Assembly (NCBI GenBank): GCA_020465985.1
Contig: JAANYP010000282.1
Location: forward strand, 284,086 to 348,085
DNA from: Centrapalus pauciflorus
Taxonomy: Eukaryota > Streptophyta > Magnoliopsida > Asterales > Asteraceae
Direction: 5' to 3'
DNA length: 64,000 nucleotides
Position numbers and translations under genes: made by a program. The notes beneath the pieces are model-generated. The model was not told where the DNA came from and made no database searches. It saw only the letters and a list, made by a program, of their open reading frames with translations. Within the stretch, counting starts at the first letter, position 1, and the number at the start of each line of letters is the position of its first letter. Below are positions 10,744 through 24,900 of this stretch, piece after piece.

Positions 10744-11784
10744 TGTTGATGCACTTGAAGGTTGAATTTAAGGCCTGTTATATGCCTTATTGATACCTAA
10801 AAGTGATTTGCAATATCAACCTAAAGCTGTTAACCATGTTGCATTCGTTACAACAAAGGCAGTTTGTCCAAGCTGTTCTGTCTGCTGAACAGGCTGGACA
10901 TAAACTGTCTACGCTGCTCTATTCTGTTGAGCAGCTTGGACAGTTTACAAGTGTTCTGTTCTTTGTGAACAGAACCTGTTCTTTGTGAACAGGTTAAGCA
11001 CTTTATGGAATATGTTTCTAAGTCCTCATGTATTGTTTTTTGGATACAAGATCAGTTTACAAGTCGAAGACAAAGTGGAAAACAGAACTGCACAGCCTGC
11101 CCACGCTGTTCTGTTACATGAAGACAAACAGATATTTGAAAAGGGTGACAGACCTTTTCTTATATCAAAATGGCATTAGCAAAAGAAGAAAGATGCAAAG
11201 TTGACATTCCTCTTTTGGTTAAAGCCTTATGCAACAGTGACAAAAAGGAAAAGACAAAGATTCTGCCATGTGAAGACAAAGATACTTTATCAGAACATGC
11301 ATAAAGGTGTTTTGTCCTTTTGGAAAGACTCTCCACTATCTCTTTTCTCCAATGAAGAAGCTTCACTGAGATTCTCCTTTTGAGTATAAAAGGAAGCTTC
11401 TAAGGATAAAGAGATATCAAGAGTGTGAAATCAGAACGTGCATTGAAGTGTGTTATTCCATGCATGCTAGTCTGCTTATATAAAACAGTCGAGTGTGTCT
11501 AAGGTGTTCTTGTGTAAGCTGTCCTTCTGAGTCTTGTAAAAACAGTGAGTGCTTCTAAGTGAGTGTATTCATTGTACCTAGTCTGAGTGAGTCTTAGATA
11601 AGTTAACAAAATGTTGTATCTGTCATCTCAGCTTGAACCTTTCCGCATTCAAGCTTGTTTGTAATTAACACTTGTTAATAATATACACAAACATTGAGAA
11701 AAAGATTGTTAAGTTTTAAATAGCTGTATTCACCCCCCTCTACAGCTTAGAACTATACACTTGGGAAACCTTTCGGGACCTACA
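10744..11784 (+). repeat. COP-1 3' LTR (about 1041 bp)
   Basis: Starts TGTTGATGCA and ends GGGACCTACA. The same sequence in reverse is found at 47715-48778 and 58137-59205, which fixes both ends. Internal features: two tandem copies of CTGTTCTTTGTGAACAG near 10945-10995, a TATA box at 11385, and a run of six C near 11732. The 5' LTR and target duplication lie off the left edge. Confidence 0.9.
11385..11392 (+). promoter_or_regulatory. LTR TATA box (COP-1 family)
   Basis: TATAAAAG, conserved at the matching place in the two other LTR copies (minus strand, 48128-48135 and 58553-58560). It marks the U3/R promoter; transcription would start about 30 bases downstream. Confidence 0.7.
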
Positions 11785-11988
11785 ATTTATTTTATTAATG
11801 TCAATCTTTTTGCTATTTCCAATCTATTCCTTTTTTACCCCTGAAAGAATTAAAAAATCACTAATGCCAATCTTTTTTTCACTAATTCTAAACTTTATGG
11901 TTTCAATCAAGACCATTAGATTAATCTAATCTATGGACGATATTGGTTCTACGGTTCTACACTAAATTTAGGTTCTGCAATGATCCCA
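11785..11988. other. unassigned AT-rich DNA
   Basis: About 200 bp between the COP-1 LTR end and the microsatellite. It contains an imperfect repeat (AATGTCAATCTTTTT / AATGCCAATCTTTTTTT) but no coding potential and no element signature I can defend. Confidence 0.4.
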
Positions 11989-12270
<282 letters not shown>

Positions 12271-13274
12271 AGACACTTCGTTGCACGCACAATATTAAAT
12301 TAAAGCTTAATAGTTCGGTTGCGAGTCAAAGCTTAATTAAAGAGTCAGCCTTCCGAAATAGTGCAAAGCCAGAGTTAAAGTCTAGATAAGCTTGAGCAAG
12401 CATTTCAGAGTATTACAATGCGTTAAACAATACTGTGAGTTACAGTTATTCATGTTTACATGTATTTTATGTAATTGAGACATATGTTGCTTCTATATGC
12501 CTTCCTTGATCCTCAATAGAACTTATGTGAGTGAAGGCGAACACTGAGGTACATGCGGTGCCCAGCTTAGCCCGATTTCGCATTTGTTCTATTAACGTGC
12601 ATAGTTTATTGCTATCTGTATAATATTCTGCATATTATACAACAACCTTTGTTTGAGCATTTCTTTGTGCATTTCATAAGCATTTCACATTACAACAAGC
12701 AATTATGATGCACACCACTATCCCCAAGAATTATGCGGGTAGCTAGCCCCGCATCACAGATTGATCATCTATCAGCGGTAACCCTAGTGGTGGCATCTCC
12801 TTTTTAGCGTGCAATGTGTCAATTATGCAAGCATTCATTCTGGGTATAAGCATTTACAAGCAAGCAAGCATTGCAGCCTTTATAGGCACTTTCCTTTTTA
12901 GCCACATATCTTACATGCATCATGAATTTCTGTTAACTCACTAAGCAATTAGCTTACAGTTGATACTCACATTTTTACAGGCAAAGATAAAGAGCAAGCT
13001 GGACCATCTGCTTAGGTCTATTTTCTGATCAACCCAAAGGACTTAGCTCACTATTCAGCTTGTGGTATAGTATTGAGCTGCTTTGGGATCAGGGTAGCTG
13101 CTTTATTTATATTGTGATCTTTTAGCAACTTAGCAATGAACCTTGTAGCACGTGTAGTGCATGACTGTATTGTAATACTTTATTTAGTTGTTATGCAAGC
13201 TTTAGCCTTAATTATGATTATGACAGTTGTTTATTCCTGGGATTATGCAAGCATGCTTAAAGCAAGAATGTCAC
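12271..13274 (+). repeat. TEK-A 5' LTR, right part only
   Basis: From agacacttcg onward it matches 28920-28953 and then 42899-43869, with scattered substitutions and small indels (about 95 percent by eye). It ends at TGTCAC just before the primer site. It gives the uninterrupted version of the site where COP-C inserted: TTAAA at 12300-12304. Confidence 0.82.
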
Positions 13275-13278
13275 CGGA

Positions 13279-13292
13279 TGGTATTAGAGCGC
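13279..13292 (+). other. TEK-A primer binding site
   Basis: TGGTATTAGAGCGC, one base off the usual TGGTATCAGAGC complement of initiator Met tRNA, a few bases after the 5' LTR end. TEK-B has the canonical version. Confidence 0.75.
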
Positions 13293-13483
13293 ATTAGTTT
13301 GAGGGATTCAAGTGTTAGCAATAATACTTGGACTCAAACTTTTAAGCAAAGATATTAGATTCGAATATCTAGGCTTTAATTTGAACTGAGATAGGCTATG
13401 ACTTTGCTTTAGGAATTGGGCATATGGGGTAGAATAGGGGTATACTGATTCTTATACAAGCACTATTTATATTATTTCAGAAT

Positions 13484-14654
13484 ATGATTGGATCTGGTAA
13501 GGAGCTGGAGGTGGACTCACTCCTGAACAGACCATGCAAATGATGCTCAATGAAAATAATGAGCGTCAGGCCAAATTTCTGCAAGACCAGTTTCGTGCTC
13601 GCGATGAAGCCGAAACTCGTCGTAGAGAAGAGCATAGGAAAAAGCAACAAGAGGATGTTGGACGCCAAAACGACGACACTAACAAGGAGGAAGCTCATGT
13701 AGTCCCACCTAAGGGCTGCAACTTCCATTACTTTAAAGCTTGCGGAGCTCAACCTTTCAAAGGCGCTGCAAACTCTATCGAAGCGCTCGAGTGGATTACT
13801 GGCATCGAGCAGAGATTTCTAATTAGCGATTGCGCTGAAGAATCAAAGTTCAGCTTTGCTACTACACTGTTCGAGGGTGGCCTATTATGTGGTGAAGATC
13901 TCAGGAGAACATGGATGGAGCCAACTGGATTAAGTCCATATCTTGGGACGACTTCAAAGTAATTTTATTTCGTCAGTATTGTCCAGCTGATGAAAAGAAA
14001 CGTCTGGAAGAAAAGTTGATGTCTCTTACTCAAGGAACCAAATCGGTGACTGAGTATGAGATCGAATTCACTCGTTCAAGCTTGCTGTCTGACTATCAAG
14101 TTGCTACCGAAGAGTGAAAGATCGACCGCTTCTTAATGGGTCTGCATCCCGAGTATCAAAAGTTCTTGAAGCACCAAAGATACACCAATTATGCTGATGT
14201 CGTTGAAGCTGCTCGAATTCTCGAACAGGACTTTATTCGTGATGGAGGAGTTCCTGCTTCATCTATCAGTCCGACATGTCCATCCTCGCCTAAGAAGTCA
14301 CATACTGGAAACTATTCTGGATCTTCATCCAGATATTCACCACAGCAGTCTCAGTCCAAACAATTTAGTTCACCCCCGGCCGAGAGAGCTCATTCTTATG
14401 CGGTACATTCTGAACCGAGGGAGTGTCGCCGCTGCTGTAAGTCACACATTGGGCATTGTAACCCCAATGATGTGAGATGCTACGTGAGCAAGGAAATAGT
14501 GCATAGCAGTGAAGAATGTCCCAATAAAGTTACTGTCTGCAACAACTGTTTACGCCCTGGACATACTGAGCGGGCATGCATGCATCCGTTCAGCTTAATT
14601 TATCCGAGTGCGGAGCATCATCCACGACTTCAAAAACAACAACACCGACCTCGG

Positions 14655-14687
<33 letters not shown>

Positions 14688-17600
14688 AGACAAAACCAAC
14701 CGGCCTGACATAACACATCACACGGAGGTTCTAGTCGCCGTAACAAACCAGCACGGAGTCAGAATCGAGCATTTCAAATAATGGCCGAGCAAGCGAAGGA
14801 AATACCAGATGTGGTATTTGGTATGTTTCTTGTTAATTATGTACCTACTAGAGTTACTTTCGATTCAGGAGCAAATCGTTTTTTCATATCAAGTGCATTT
14901 GCATCTAAACTTGGAATTACACTGACTACTCTACCAGTAATCTTTGGTATCGAAACGGCTAGTGATGTAAGTGTGTCTACCGATAAAATCTACCGTGACT
15001 GCATTATTCTGCTCGACAATTGCACATTTTAACTTGATCTTATTCCAATGGACTTTCACGAGTTCGACGTCATAGTGGGTATGGATTGTCTTGATCATCA
15101 TGACGCCAACATTGTCTGCAAAAAGAAATTAATAAAACTCACAACTCCAGATAGACGTAGTATCTGAATTTATGGCGACAAAAGGAAAGGTGATTTATTT
15201 CTAATATCTGTGTTGAAAGCTAGGAAGCATGTAGCTAAAGGTTGTGCGTCTTACTTAGCATATGCAATAGATGCTAAGTCCGAAAAGAAAGCTTTAGCTG
15301 AGGTACCGATAGCCTTTGAATTTCTCGATGTCTTTCCCGAGGACATCTCTGGACTCCCACCAGACCGTCAAGTGGAGTTTAGAATTGATTTAGTGCCAGG
15401 AGCGACACCAATTGCTCGAGCCCCTTATCGACTTGCACCTGCTGAGATGCAAGAAATGATTAAGCAATTGCAAGAGTTGCTTGACAATGGACTCATACGA
15501 CCAAGATCATTTTTTTGGGGAGCTCCCGTTCTATTCGTTAAGAAGAAAGATGGGACTCTCCAGATGTGCATCGATTATAGGGAGCTGAACAAGGTAACAA
15601 TCAAGAATAAAAATCTGTTGCCCAGAATAGACGATCTTTTCAATCAGCTTCAGGGAGCCAGTTATTTGTCAAAGATCGATCTCAGATCTGGGTATCATCA
15701 ACTCAAAGTACGAGAAGAAGATGTCTCCAAAACGGCTTTCTGAACAAGATACGGGCATTACGAGTTTCTTGTTATGCCCTTTGGCCTCACAAACGCACTT
15801 GCGGCATTCATGGATCTGATGAACCGTGTTTGTAGGCCAATGCTTGATAAATCTGTTATCATCTTTATAGACGATATTCTCATCTATTCTAAAATGTAAG
15901 CTGAGCATGTTGTGCCTCTTAGAGAACTGCTAGAGTTGCTGCGCAAGGAGCGGCTTTATGCCAAGTTCTCTAAATGCGAATTTTGGTTGCGACAGGTGCT
16001 CACAATCTCGATTTTTTCACTTTAAGCTTATCTTTTCTTTAAATTCCATGCTTAGCATTAACTTGATAATCTTGTATCTTATGAGATATAATTTCTTGGA
16101 CACGTGATATCCGGTGATGGAATCTCTATAAATCCTTCTAAAATAGAAGTCATTCAAAACTGGGAAGCTCCCAAATCAGCTACTGAAATCTGAAGTTTCT
16201 TGGGATTGGCGTGTTACTACCATCGATTCATTAAGGACTTCTCTAAATTAGTCGTGCCTCTTACTTCTGTTACTCAAAAGAACATTCCTTTTATGTGAGA
16301 AGAAGCTCAAGAAACCGCATTCCAAACTTTAAAGCAGAAACTCACCGAAGCACCTATTCTGGCTCTACCCAAAGGCAACGAAGACTTCGTAGTATTCAGT
16401 GATGCCTCATATCAAGGACTCAGGTGTGTTCTGATGCAAAGAGGCAAAGTCATAGCATATGCTTCTCGCCAACTCAGGGATCATGAGAAGAGTCAACCGA
16501 CTCATGATCTTCAACTTGCTGTTGTGACATTTGCACTAAAAACATGGTGTTACTATCTCTACGACACCAAATGCAAATTATATACAGATCACAAGAGTCT
16601 TAAGTATGTTTTCAGTCAAAAGGAGCTCAACATGCGCCAACGATGCTCCATGGAACTCATTAAAGACTATGACTGTGAGATTTCGTATCACCCAGGCAAA
16701 GAAAATGTGGTTGCCGATGCATTGAGTCGTAAATCTTACTCCGCCAAATGTCTCTACACTCTGAATCATACTTCGTTCTCGTCTGCTCTTATCGATGATA
16801 TTCTTATTGCCCAAGCTGAATCCTTGAAAGAAGAAAGCCTCAACTCAGAGGATATGAAAGGGGAACTTCAATTCTTAATCGATAGCCCTCATGGCTTAAA
16901 ACTCTTTAATAATCGCATCAGGGTTCCTAAATTTGGATATATACGACAAAAAATTCTCTCAGAAGCTCATTGCTCGAACTATTCTGTACATCCTGGCAGC
17001 ACCAAGATGTACAACGATCTAAAAGTTGAGTATTGGTGGCCTGATATGAAAAGAGACGTGGTCCAACATGTCGAGAATTGCATCACATGCAGATTAGTTA
17101 AAGCGGAGCATCAGCAGCCTTACGGCAGTCTTCAGCCTCTACCGATCCCCGAATGGAAGTTCGATCATATCACAATGGACTTTGTGACGAAACTTCCTAC
17201 TACGCGAAGACAACACGACGCAATATGGGTCATAGTAGAGCATTTAACCAAAGTCGCTCATTTCATTCCGATTAGCGAGAGCTACTCATTGGAGAAGCTG
17301 TCTAAGTTGTATATAGACGAGATCGTTACTCGACACGGAGTGCCACTGTCAATCGTTTCAGATTGCGATAGTCGATTTACTTCAAGCATCTGGACTGCAT
17401 TACAAGAAGGTTTAGTCCCCAAGATCAGAATGAGCACGACATATCATCCGCAGCCTGATGGCCAAAGCGAGCGCACGATCCTTACACTCGAAGACATGTT
17501 GCGGGCTTGTGTTCTTGAGTTTAGCGGTAATTGGGACGACTACTCGCCTCTAGCAGAGTTCTCTTACAACAACAGCTACCACTCATCTATCGAAGCCGCA

Positions 17601-18217
17601 CCTTTTGAAGCATTATACGGACGCAAGTGCTGATCGCCTACTTGTTGGCACGAAGCCGGTGAAGCACCAATCGCTGGTCCCGAATTACTTCAACAGACTA
17701 ATGACAAGATTCGAATCATTCGACAAAGACTAGAAACTGCTCAATCTCGACAACAGTCGTATCACGACCGACACCATAAGCCACTAGAATTTCAGAAGGA
17801 TGATTATGTGGTATCGAAGGTCTCACCGATGAAAGGCGTGTTCAGTTTAGCAAACGTGGCAAGTTAGCATCACGATTCGTTGGTCCTTTCAAGATCATCA
17901 AACGTGTTGGAATTCAATCATACCTTTTGGATTTGCCGAACAAACTGTCAAATATTCACCCTGTATTTCACGTCTCACAACCAAGGAAGTGCAAGGAAAA
18001 CGAAAACGAAAGGTGGGTCGATCATTTGAGTTACAAGATTAAAGAGAAGCTGCAATGTGACAAGTCTGAGGTTATTCTGAAGACAAAGATGAAGCACCTA
18101 AGGAATCGAGAAGTTGCAATGGTGTTGGTACAATGGAGGACTTCTCATGGAACTTCCTAGACCTGGGAATCTGAACAAGACATGAGGGTTCGCTATCCGC
18201 ATTTGTTTGAGCCCTAA
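13484..18217 (+). pseudogene. TEK-A gag-pol polyprotein with chromodomain tail, degenerate
   Basis: The gag start is close to ATG 13484, with an early frameshift near 13502. The gag core runs to about 14115, with a further shift near 13900 and a TGA at 14115. A zinc knuckle CNNCLRPGHTERAC lies near 14540, followed by a Gln-rich tail. Protease FDSGANRFF is at about 14862; RT at 15330-16100 (GAPVLFVKKKDG, CIDYRELNK, FIDDIL). RNase H (VVFSDAS, CKLYTDHKSLKYVF) comes next. Integrase runs 16900-17630, with an H-H-C-C finger and D, D and E in ITMDFV, SDCDSRF and DGQSERT. A TGA at 17634 and a shift near 17840 precede the chromodomain-like end. Stops at 15743, 15897, 16088, 16192, 16294 and 17634 and a 90-bp insertion make it non-functional. 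Confidence 0.9.
15996..16085 (+). other. 90-bp intron-like insertion in the TEK-A RT gene
   Basis: Aligning TEK-A with TEK-B, extra DNA lies exactly between two RT codons (after W-L-R-Q, before the FLGHVIS block). It begins GTGCTCAC directly after CAG and ends TTATGAG. It is T-rich and has a CATTAAC branch-point-like word about 30 bases from its end. It contains stops in all likely frames. It has spliceosomal-intron form (GT...AG), although both splice sites are weak. The alternative is a small insertion with no visible target duplication. Confidence 0.5.
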
Positions 18218-18237
18218 GTACTTCGAGGACGAAGTGC

Positions 18238-18256
18238 AAGCGTGGTGGGCTCATAC
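18238..18256 (+). other. TEK-A polypurine tract
   Basis: aagcgtggtgggctcatac just before the 3' LTR. The corresponding TEK-B sequence is GTGGTGGAGCCCATGC, in the same position after a shared GAGGACGAAGT block. Confidence 0.6.
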
Positions 18257-18939
18257 TATAATGTCTTGCTTTTTAATTGTGCGTTTATGTTGCAATTTTG
18301 CGTTTTATGATGTAATTATGGAATTAATAAAATTAATTGCTAAATAATACGATTAAATGTTGGGAATTATCTTAAAGATTAATTACATGTTAAGAATTTT
18401 AATAAAGCATTTATTTCAAATAAAGAGGAACAAATAAATTTTTTGTGGCAAATAAGTAAAAGATGGAACGTTTAGGTAAATATGAAAAGATGAGGAAATA
18501 AAAATGCCCAAATGAGAGTTAATCTCTCATCTCCACCAAAAATTTGTCTCTGCTTCTCTTTCTCCTCATCTACGGTTCAACATCAAACCTTCATAAGATT
18601 CCCAAATCTTGCAACAAAAATCAGAATTTGAAGCCAAGAAAATTTATGAACAAGGATCATACAACCATAATCTACAAAGTTTCAAGGCACTTTCATATTT
18701 AGAAACTTAAAATGTTAGTGTGTGTACTGTGTGTTTTTGTGGGTTTCGGTTTTAAAGAACAAACCGAACTCGGAATCATTTGACCTTCGGCCAAGCCGAA
18801 TAATTTATGTGTATGTTTTATTACAATATTTAGAACATAAATCTTCCTTTAACCTCCTTGAAATAGTTGCTGAAATTGAAGGGAAACATAAATGAAATAT
18901 TGCAGTGTGTGTGTCGGATGTATGTTTGCATGAAGTGTG

Positions 18940-19216
18940 GGTTTCGGTAAAATTGAGCTCAATAAGATGCTACTGAAACCCCTAATACTGAAACCTCTAA
19001 CACTACCGAAACTATATAGGAGTACCGAGACACATATGTGTAGATACTGAGACCCACAGCATGATACTGAAACCTCCCATAAGTATACAGAAACCTTGAT
19101 GGTTTCGGTACTCCCAAATTGCCGAGACCAATAATACCGAAACCAATAGAAACTACCGAGACATGGAGACCACCGAAACTGCTTGTAAACTACCGAAACC
19201 TTTAAAGGTTTCGGTG
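18940..19216. repeat. array of TACCGAAAC / GTTTCGGTA motifs in the TEK-A LTR
   Basis: About fifteen variants of TACCGAAACC, TACTGAAACC, TACCGAGAC and their complement GGTTTCGGTA occur in 277 bp at irregular spacing of 10-25 bases. CCG/CTG and AAA/AGA variants suggest C-to-T or A-to-G drift from one core. Confidence 0.8.
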
Positions 19217-19415
19217 AACTTCCCATAAAGTAGAAACTGTTGCAAACAGTTATATATATACACATATATGTATATGTTGTATGCATGCACGGGTGTGTGC
19301 AGGGTGCAATAAAGAATAAATAAAGTAAGGTGTGTGCAGTGTGTATCAATTATAGTTAATTCAACTTTTCTAATAATAATTATGTTAACATTTAATGTGT
19401 GTGCAGAGTGTTGAT

Positions 19416-21728
<2,313 letters not shown>

Positions 21729-21744
21729 GCATGGGCTCCACCAC
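21729..21744 (-). other. TEK-B polypurine tract
   Basis: On the minus strand GTGGTGGAGCCCATGC immediately before the LTR start TGTAACATCC. Confidence 0.65.
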
Positions 21745-21764
21745 GCTCAACTTCGTCCTCGAAG

Positions 21765-21971
21765 TTACTCGGATTCGAACAATCTCGGATACTTCTTCAA
21801 CATCTCTGCCCTTGTTTCCCAAGTATGATTCGCTCCCTTATGATGCTTCCAACGTACAAGCACCATTTCTATCTCTTTGCTCCTTAATTTCTTCACTTTT
21901 GGGTCTAACACACACTCCGGTTCTTCAACATACCGGAGCCTTTCATCAATCTGCAACTCAGCGTAGTCAGC
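21765..21971 (-). pseudogene. TEK-B chromodomain tail, cut off by one in-frame TAG
   Basis: This is in the same frame as the gag-pol ORF and separated from it only by a TAG at 21972-21974. It contains the chromodomain-like block VRWKHHKGANHTWE, preceded by VEEPECVLD and followed by KKYPRLF and a TAA at 21765. Chromodomains of Tekay-type integrases direct insertion into heterochromatin. Here translation would end before it unless the stop is read through. The TAG may be a point mutation. Confidence 0.85.
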
Positions 21972-24900
21972 CTAATCTTCGTTTTCTGTTGTGAACGACT
22001 TTCTAAGGTTCCCCACATGGAACACCGGGTGTATGCCCGACATTTCTTCAGGCAACTCTAAGCGATAAGACTGATTTCCTATTTTCTCGGTAATTCTGAA
22101 TGGCCCAACAAATCTCGGAGCCAACTTGCCTCTCTTCACGAAACGAGTAACACCTCTCATAGGTGATACTTTCAAGTAAACCCAATCATTCACTTCAAAG
22201 CTGATGGGTTTGTGCCTTCTGTCGTAGTAACTTTTCTGGCGATCCTGGGCCGCTTTCATGTTCTGCCTGATCAACTGTATTTTCTCGTTTGTTTCTTGAA
22301 GCAAAGCCGGCCCGGCAATCGGCGTTTCACCCGTTTCTCTCCAACATGTTGGAGTCCTACATCTCCTTCCATATAGAGCCTCGAACAGAGCTTTCTTGAT
22401 TGTAGCGTGGTAACTGTTGTTATACGAAAACTCTATGAGTGGCAGATGATCGTCCCAATTGCCACCGAGATCTAACACACACGATCTCATCATGTCTTCA
22501 AGCATTAAGATGGTCCGCTCACTCTGACCATCAGTTTGCGGGCGGTAAGCTGTACTCATTGCTATCCTTGTCCCTAACCCTTCTTGTAGTGCCGACCAGA
22601 AATTTGAAGTAAACCGGCTGTCCCGGTCCGATACTATGGACTTAGGCACTCCATGCCTAGAAACAATCTCATCCATATAAATTTTAGCCAACTTTTCTAA
22701 GGAGTAACTTTCTCTTATCGGTATAAAATGTGCGGACTTAGTCAACCTGTCAACTATCACCCATACAGCATCGTGTTGACGCCTAGTCTTTGGCAACTTA
22801 GTAACAAAATCCATTGTAATATGCTCCCACTTCCATTCTGGAATGGGAAGTGGTTGCAAACTGCCGTATGGTTGCTGGTGTTCGGCTTTCACTAGTCGAC
22901 AAGTCCTACACCGTTCTACGTACTGGCCGATATCCTTTTTCAATCCCGGCCACCAAAAGTCTGCCTTTAAATCGTTGTACATCTTAGTGCTCCCGGGATG
23001 TACAGAATACTTGGATTGATGCGCTTCTTCGATGATCACATTTCGCATCCCACCAAACTTCGGCACCCATATCCTCCCATATACACCTTTCAAACCCGAC
23101 TCACTTGTTTCCATATTCTTTATCTGCACCCTTATATCCTCAGCACCAACATTCTCGTCTTTCAAGGCTACATCTTGAGCGGCCTTGACATCATCAATAA
23201 TTGTGGATGTTAACATAGTAGATGTCAACATGTAGCAGCAATCTTTAGCATATGCTTTGCGACTCAAAGCATCAGCTACCACGTTAGCTTTTCCGGGGTG
23301 ATAAAGGATTTCGCAATCATAATCCTTTATAAGTTCCATCGATCTACGCTGTCTCATGTTAAGCTCCTTTTGACTAAAGATATACTTCAAACTCTTATGG
23401 TCCGTGTAGAGTTGACACTTAGTCCCATATAAATAATGCCTCCATAATTTCAATGCAAACGTAACAGCTGTTAACTCAAGATCATGAGTTAAGTAGTTCT
23501 TCTCATGTTGCTTAAGCTGTCTTGAAGCATAAGCAATAACCTTCCCACGCTGCATCAGTACAGCGCCTAACCCCAGTCTTGAGGCATCCGTATACACCAC
23601 GAAATCATCGTTGCCTTCAGGTAAGGCAAGTATCGGCGCTTCGCTTAACATTTTCTTCAGGATCTCAAATGCCTCCTGCTGCACAGTTTCCCACACAAAC
23701 GGTGCATTCTTCTTTGTTAATGCAGTCAAAGGAACTGCAATCTTAGAAAAATCCTTTATAAACCTTCTATAATATCCTGCCAATCCCAGGAAACTTCTAA
23801 CTTCAGTAGCTGAACGAGGCGATTCCCAGTTCTTTATTGCTTCAACCTTAGCCGGATCTACAGAAATCCCAGCTCCCGAGATAACATGTCCAAGAAACTG
23901 AATTTGTTGCAGCCAAAACTCACACTTCGAGAATTTGGCATACAACTTCTCTTTTCTCAATAATTCCAATAACTCTGCTAAATGAACAGCATGCTCAGCC
24001 TCAGACTTAGAGTATACTAGAATGTCATCAATAAAAACAATCACCGACTTGTCTAACATCGGTCTGCAAACTCGGTTCATTAAATCCATAAAAACAGCTG
24101 GGGTATTGGTTAACCCGAAAGGCATAACCAAGAACTCGTAATGCCCATAACGTGTCCTAAATGCTGTCTTAGGCACATCTTCTTCTCGAACTTTCAGCTG
24201 ATGATACCCCGACCTTAAGTCGATTTTAGAAAATACACTCGCCCCATGTAATTGATCAAACAAGTCATCTATCCTCGGTAGTGGATACTTGTTCTTGATC
24301 GTCAACTTATTCAGCTCCCGGTAGTCTATGCACATCCTCATCGTGCCATCTTTCTTCTTAACAAATAACACCGGAGCTCCCCACGGTGATGAACTTGGTC
24401 GAATGAAGCCCTTGTCCAACAATTCTTGCAGCTGTGTCATCATTTCCTTCATCTCGGTTGGGGCAAGGCGATAAGGAGAACGAGCTACCGGTGCAGCTCC
24501 GGGGATCAGATCAATTCGAAACTCAACTTGTCTCTCAGGCGGCACGCCAGACAAGTCTTCCGGAAACACGTCCGGAAATTGTGAAACAACAGGCACGTCT
24601 GCCAACGTCCTCTTCTCAGCCCTGGCATCAACAGCATATGCCAGATAGGCGTCACACCCCTTTGCAACAAGCTTTCGAGCTTTTGCAATGGTCAGTAAAC
24701 ACAGATCCCCACTTCTCCTATCCCCATATATACAGATCTCACGCCCCTCCGGAGTAGTTATCTTGATCATACGATTCTTACAAACTATGTGAGCTTCATT
24801 TTCGATCAACCAGTCCATCCCGATAATTACATCAAACTCACTGAATTCTATCGGAATCAGATCCAAATTGAAGACTACATCTTCAATTACTAACGTGCAA

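Larger units (their letters stand above)
4251..11784 (+). mobile_element. COP-1: Ty1/copia element (Sirevirus-like), 5' part cut off by the CACTA insertion
   Basis: Order on the plus strand: RT-RNase H (4251-5465), spacer with TATA box, long accessory ORF (6151-10298), polypurine tract, and 3' LTR (10744-11784). The missing LTR, gag, protease, integrase and RT N-terminus should lie to the left of the CACTA element, outside the window. An extra ORF between pol and the 3' LTR is the hallmark of Sireviruses. The LTR is shared with solo LTR H (47715-48791) and COP-D (58137-59205). Confidence 0.85.

Noticed and set aside
18849..19349. 166-codon minus-strand open frame
   Set aside because: It is built on the CCGAAAC array and repeats of the TEK-A LTR; composition is that of repeats.
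24434..24757. Plus-strand frame of 107 codons within 21972-26321
   Set aside because: Antisense shadow of the TEK-B polyprotein.
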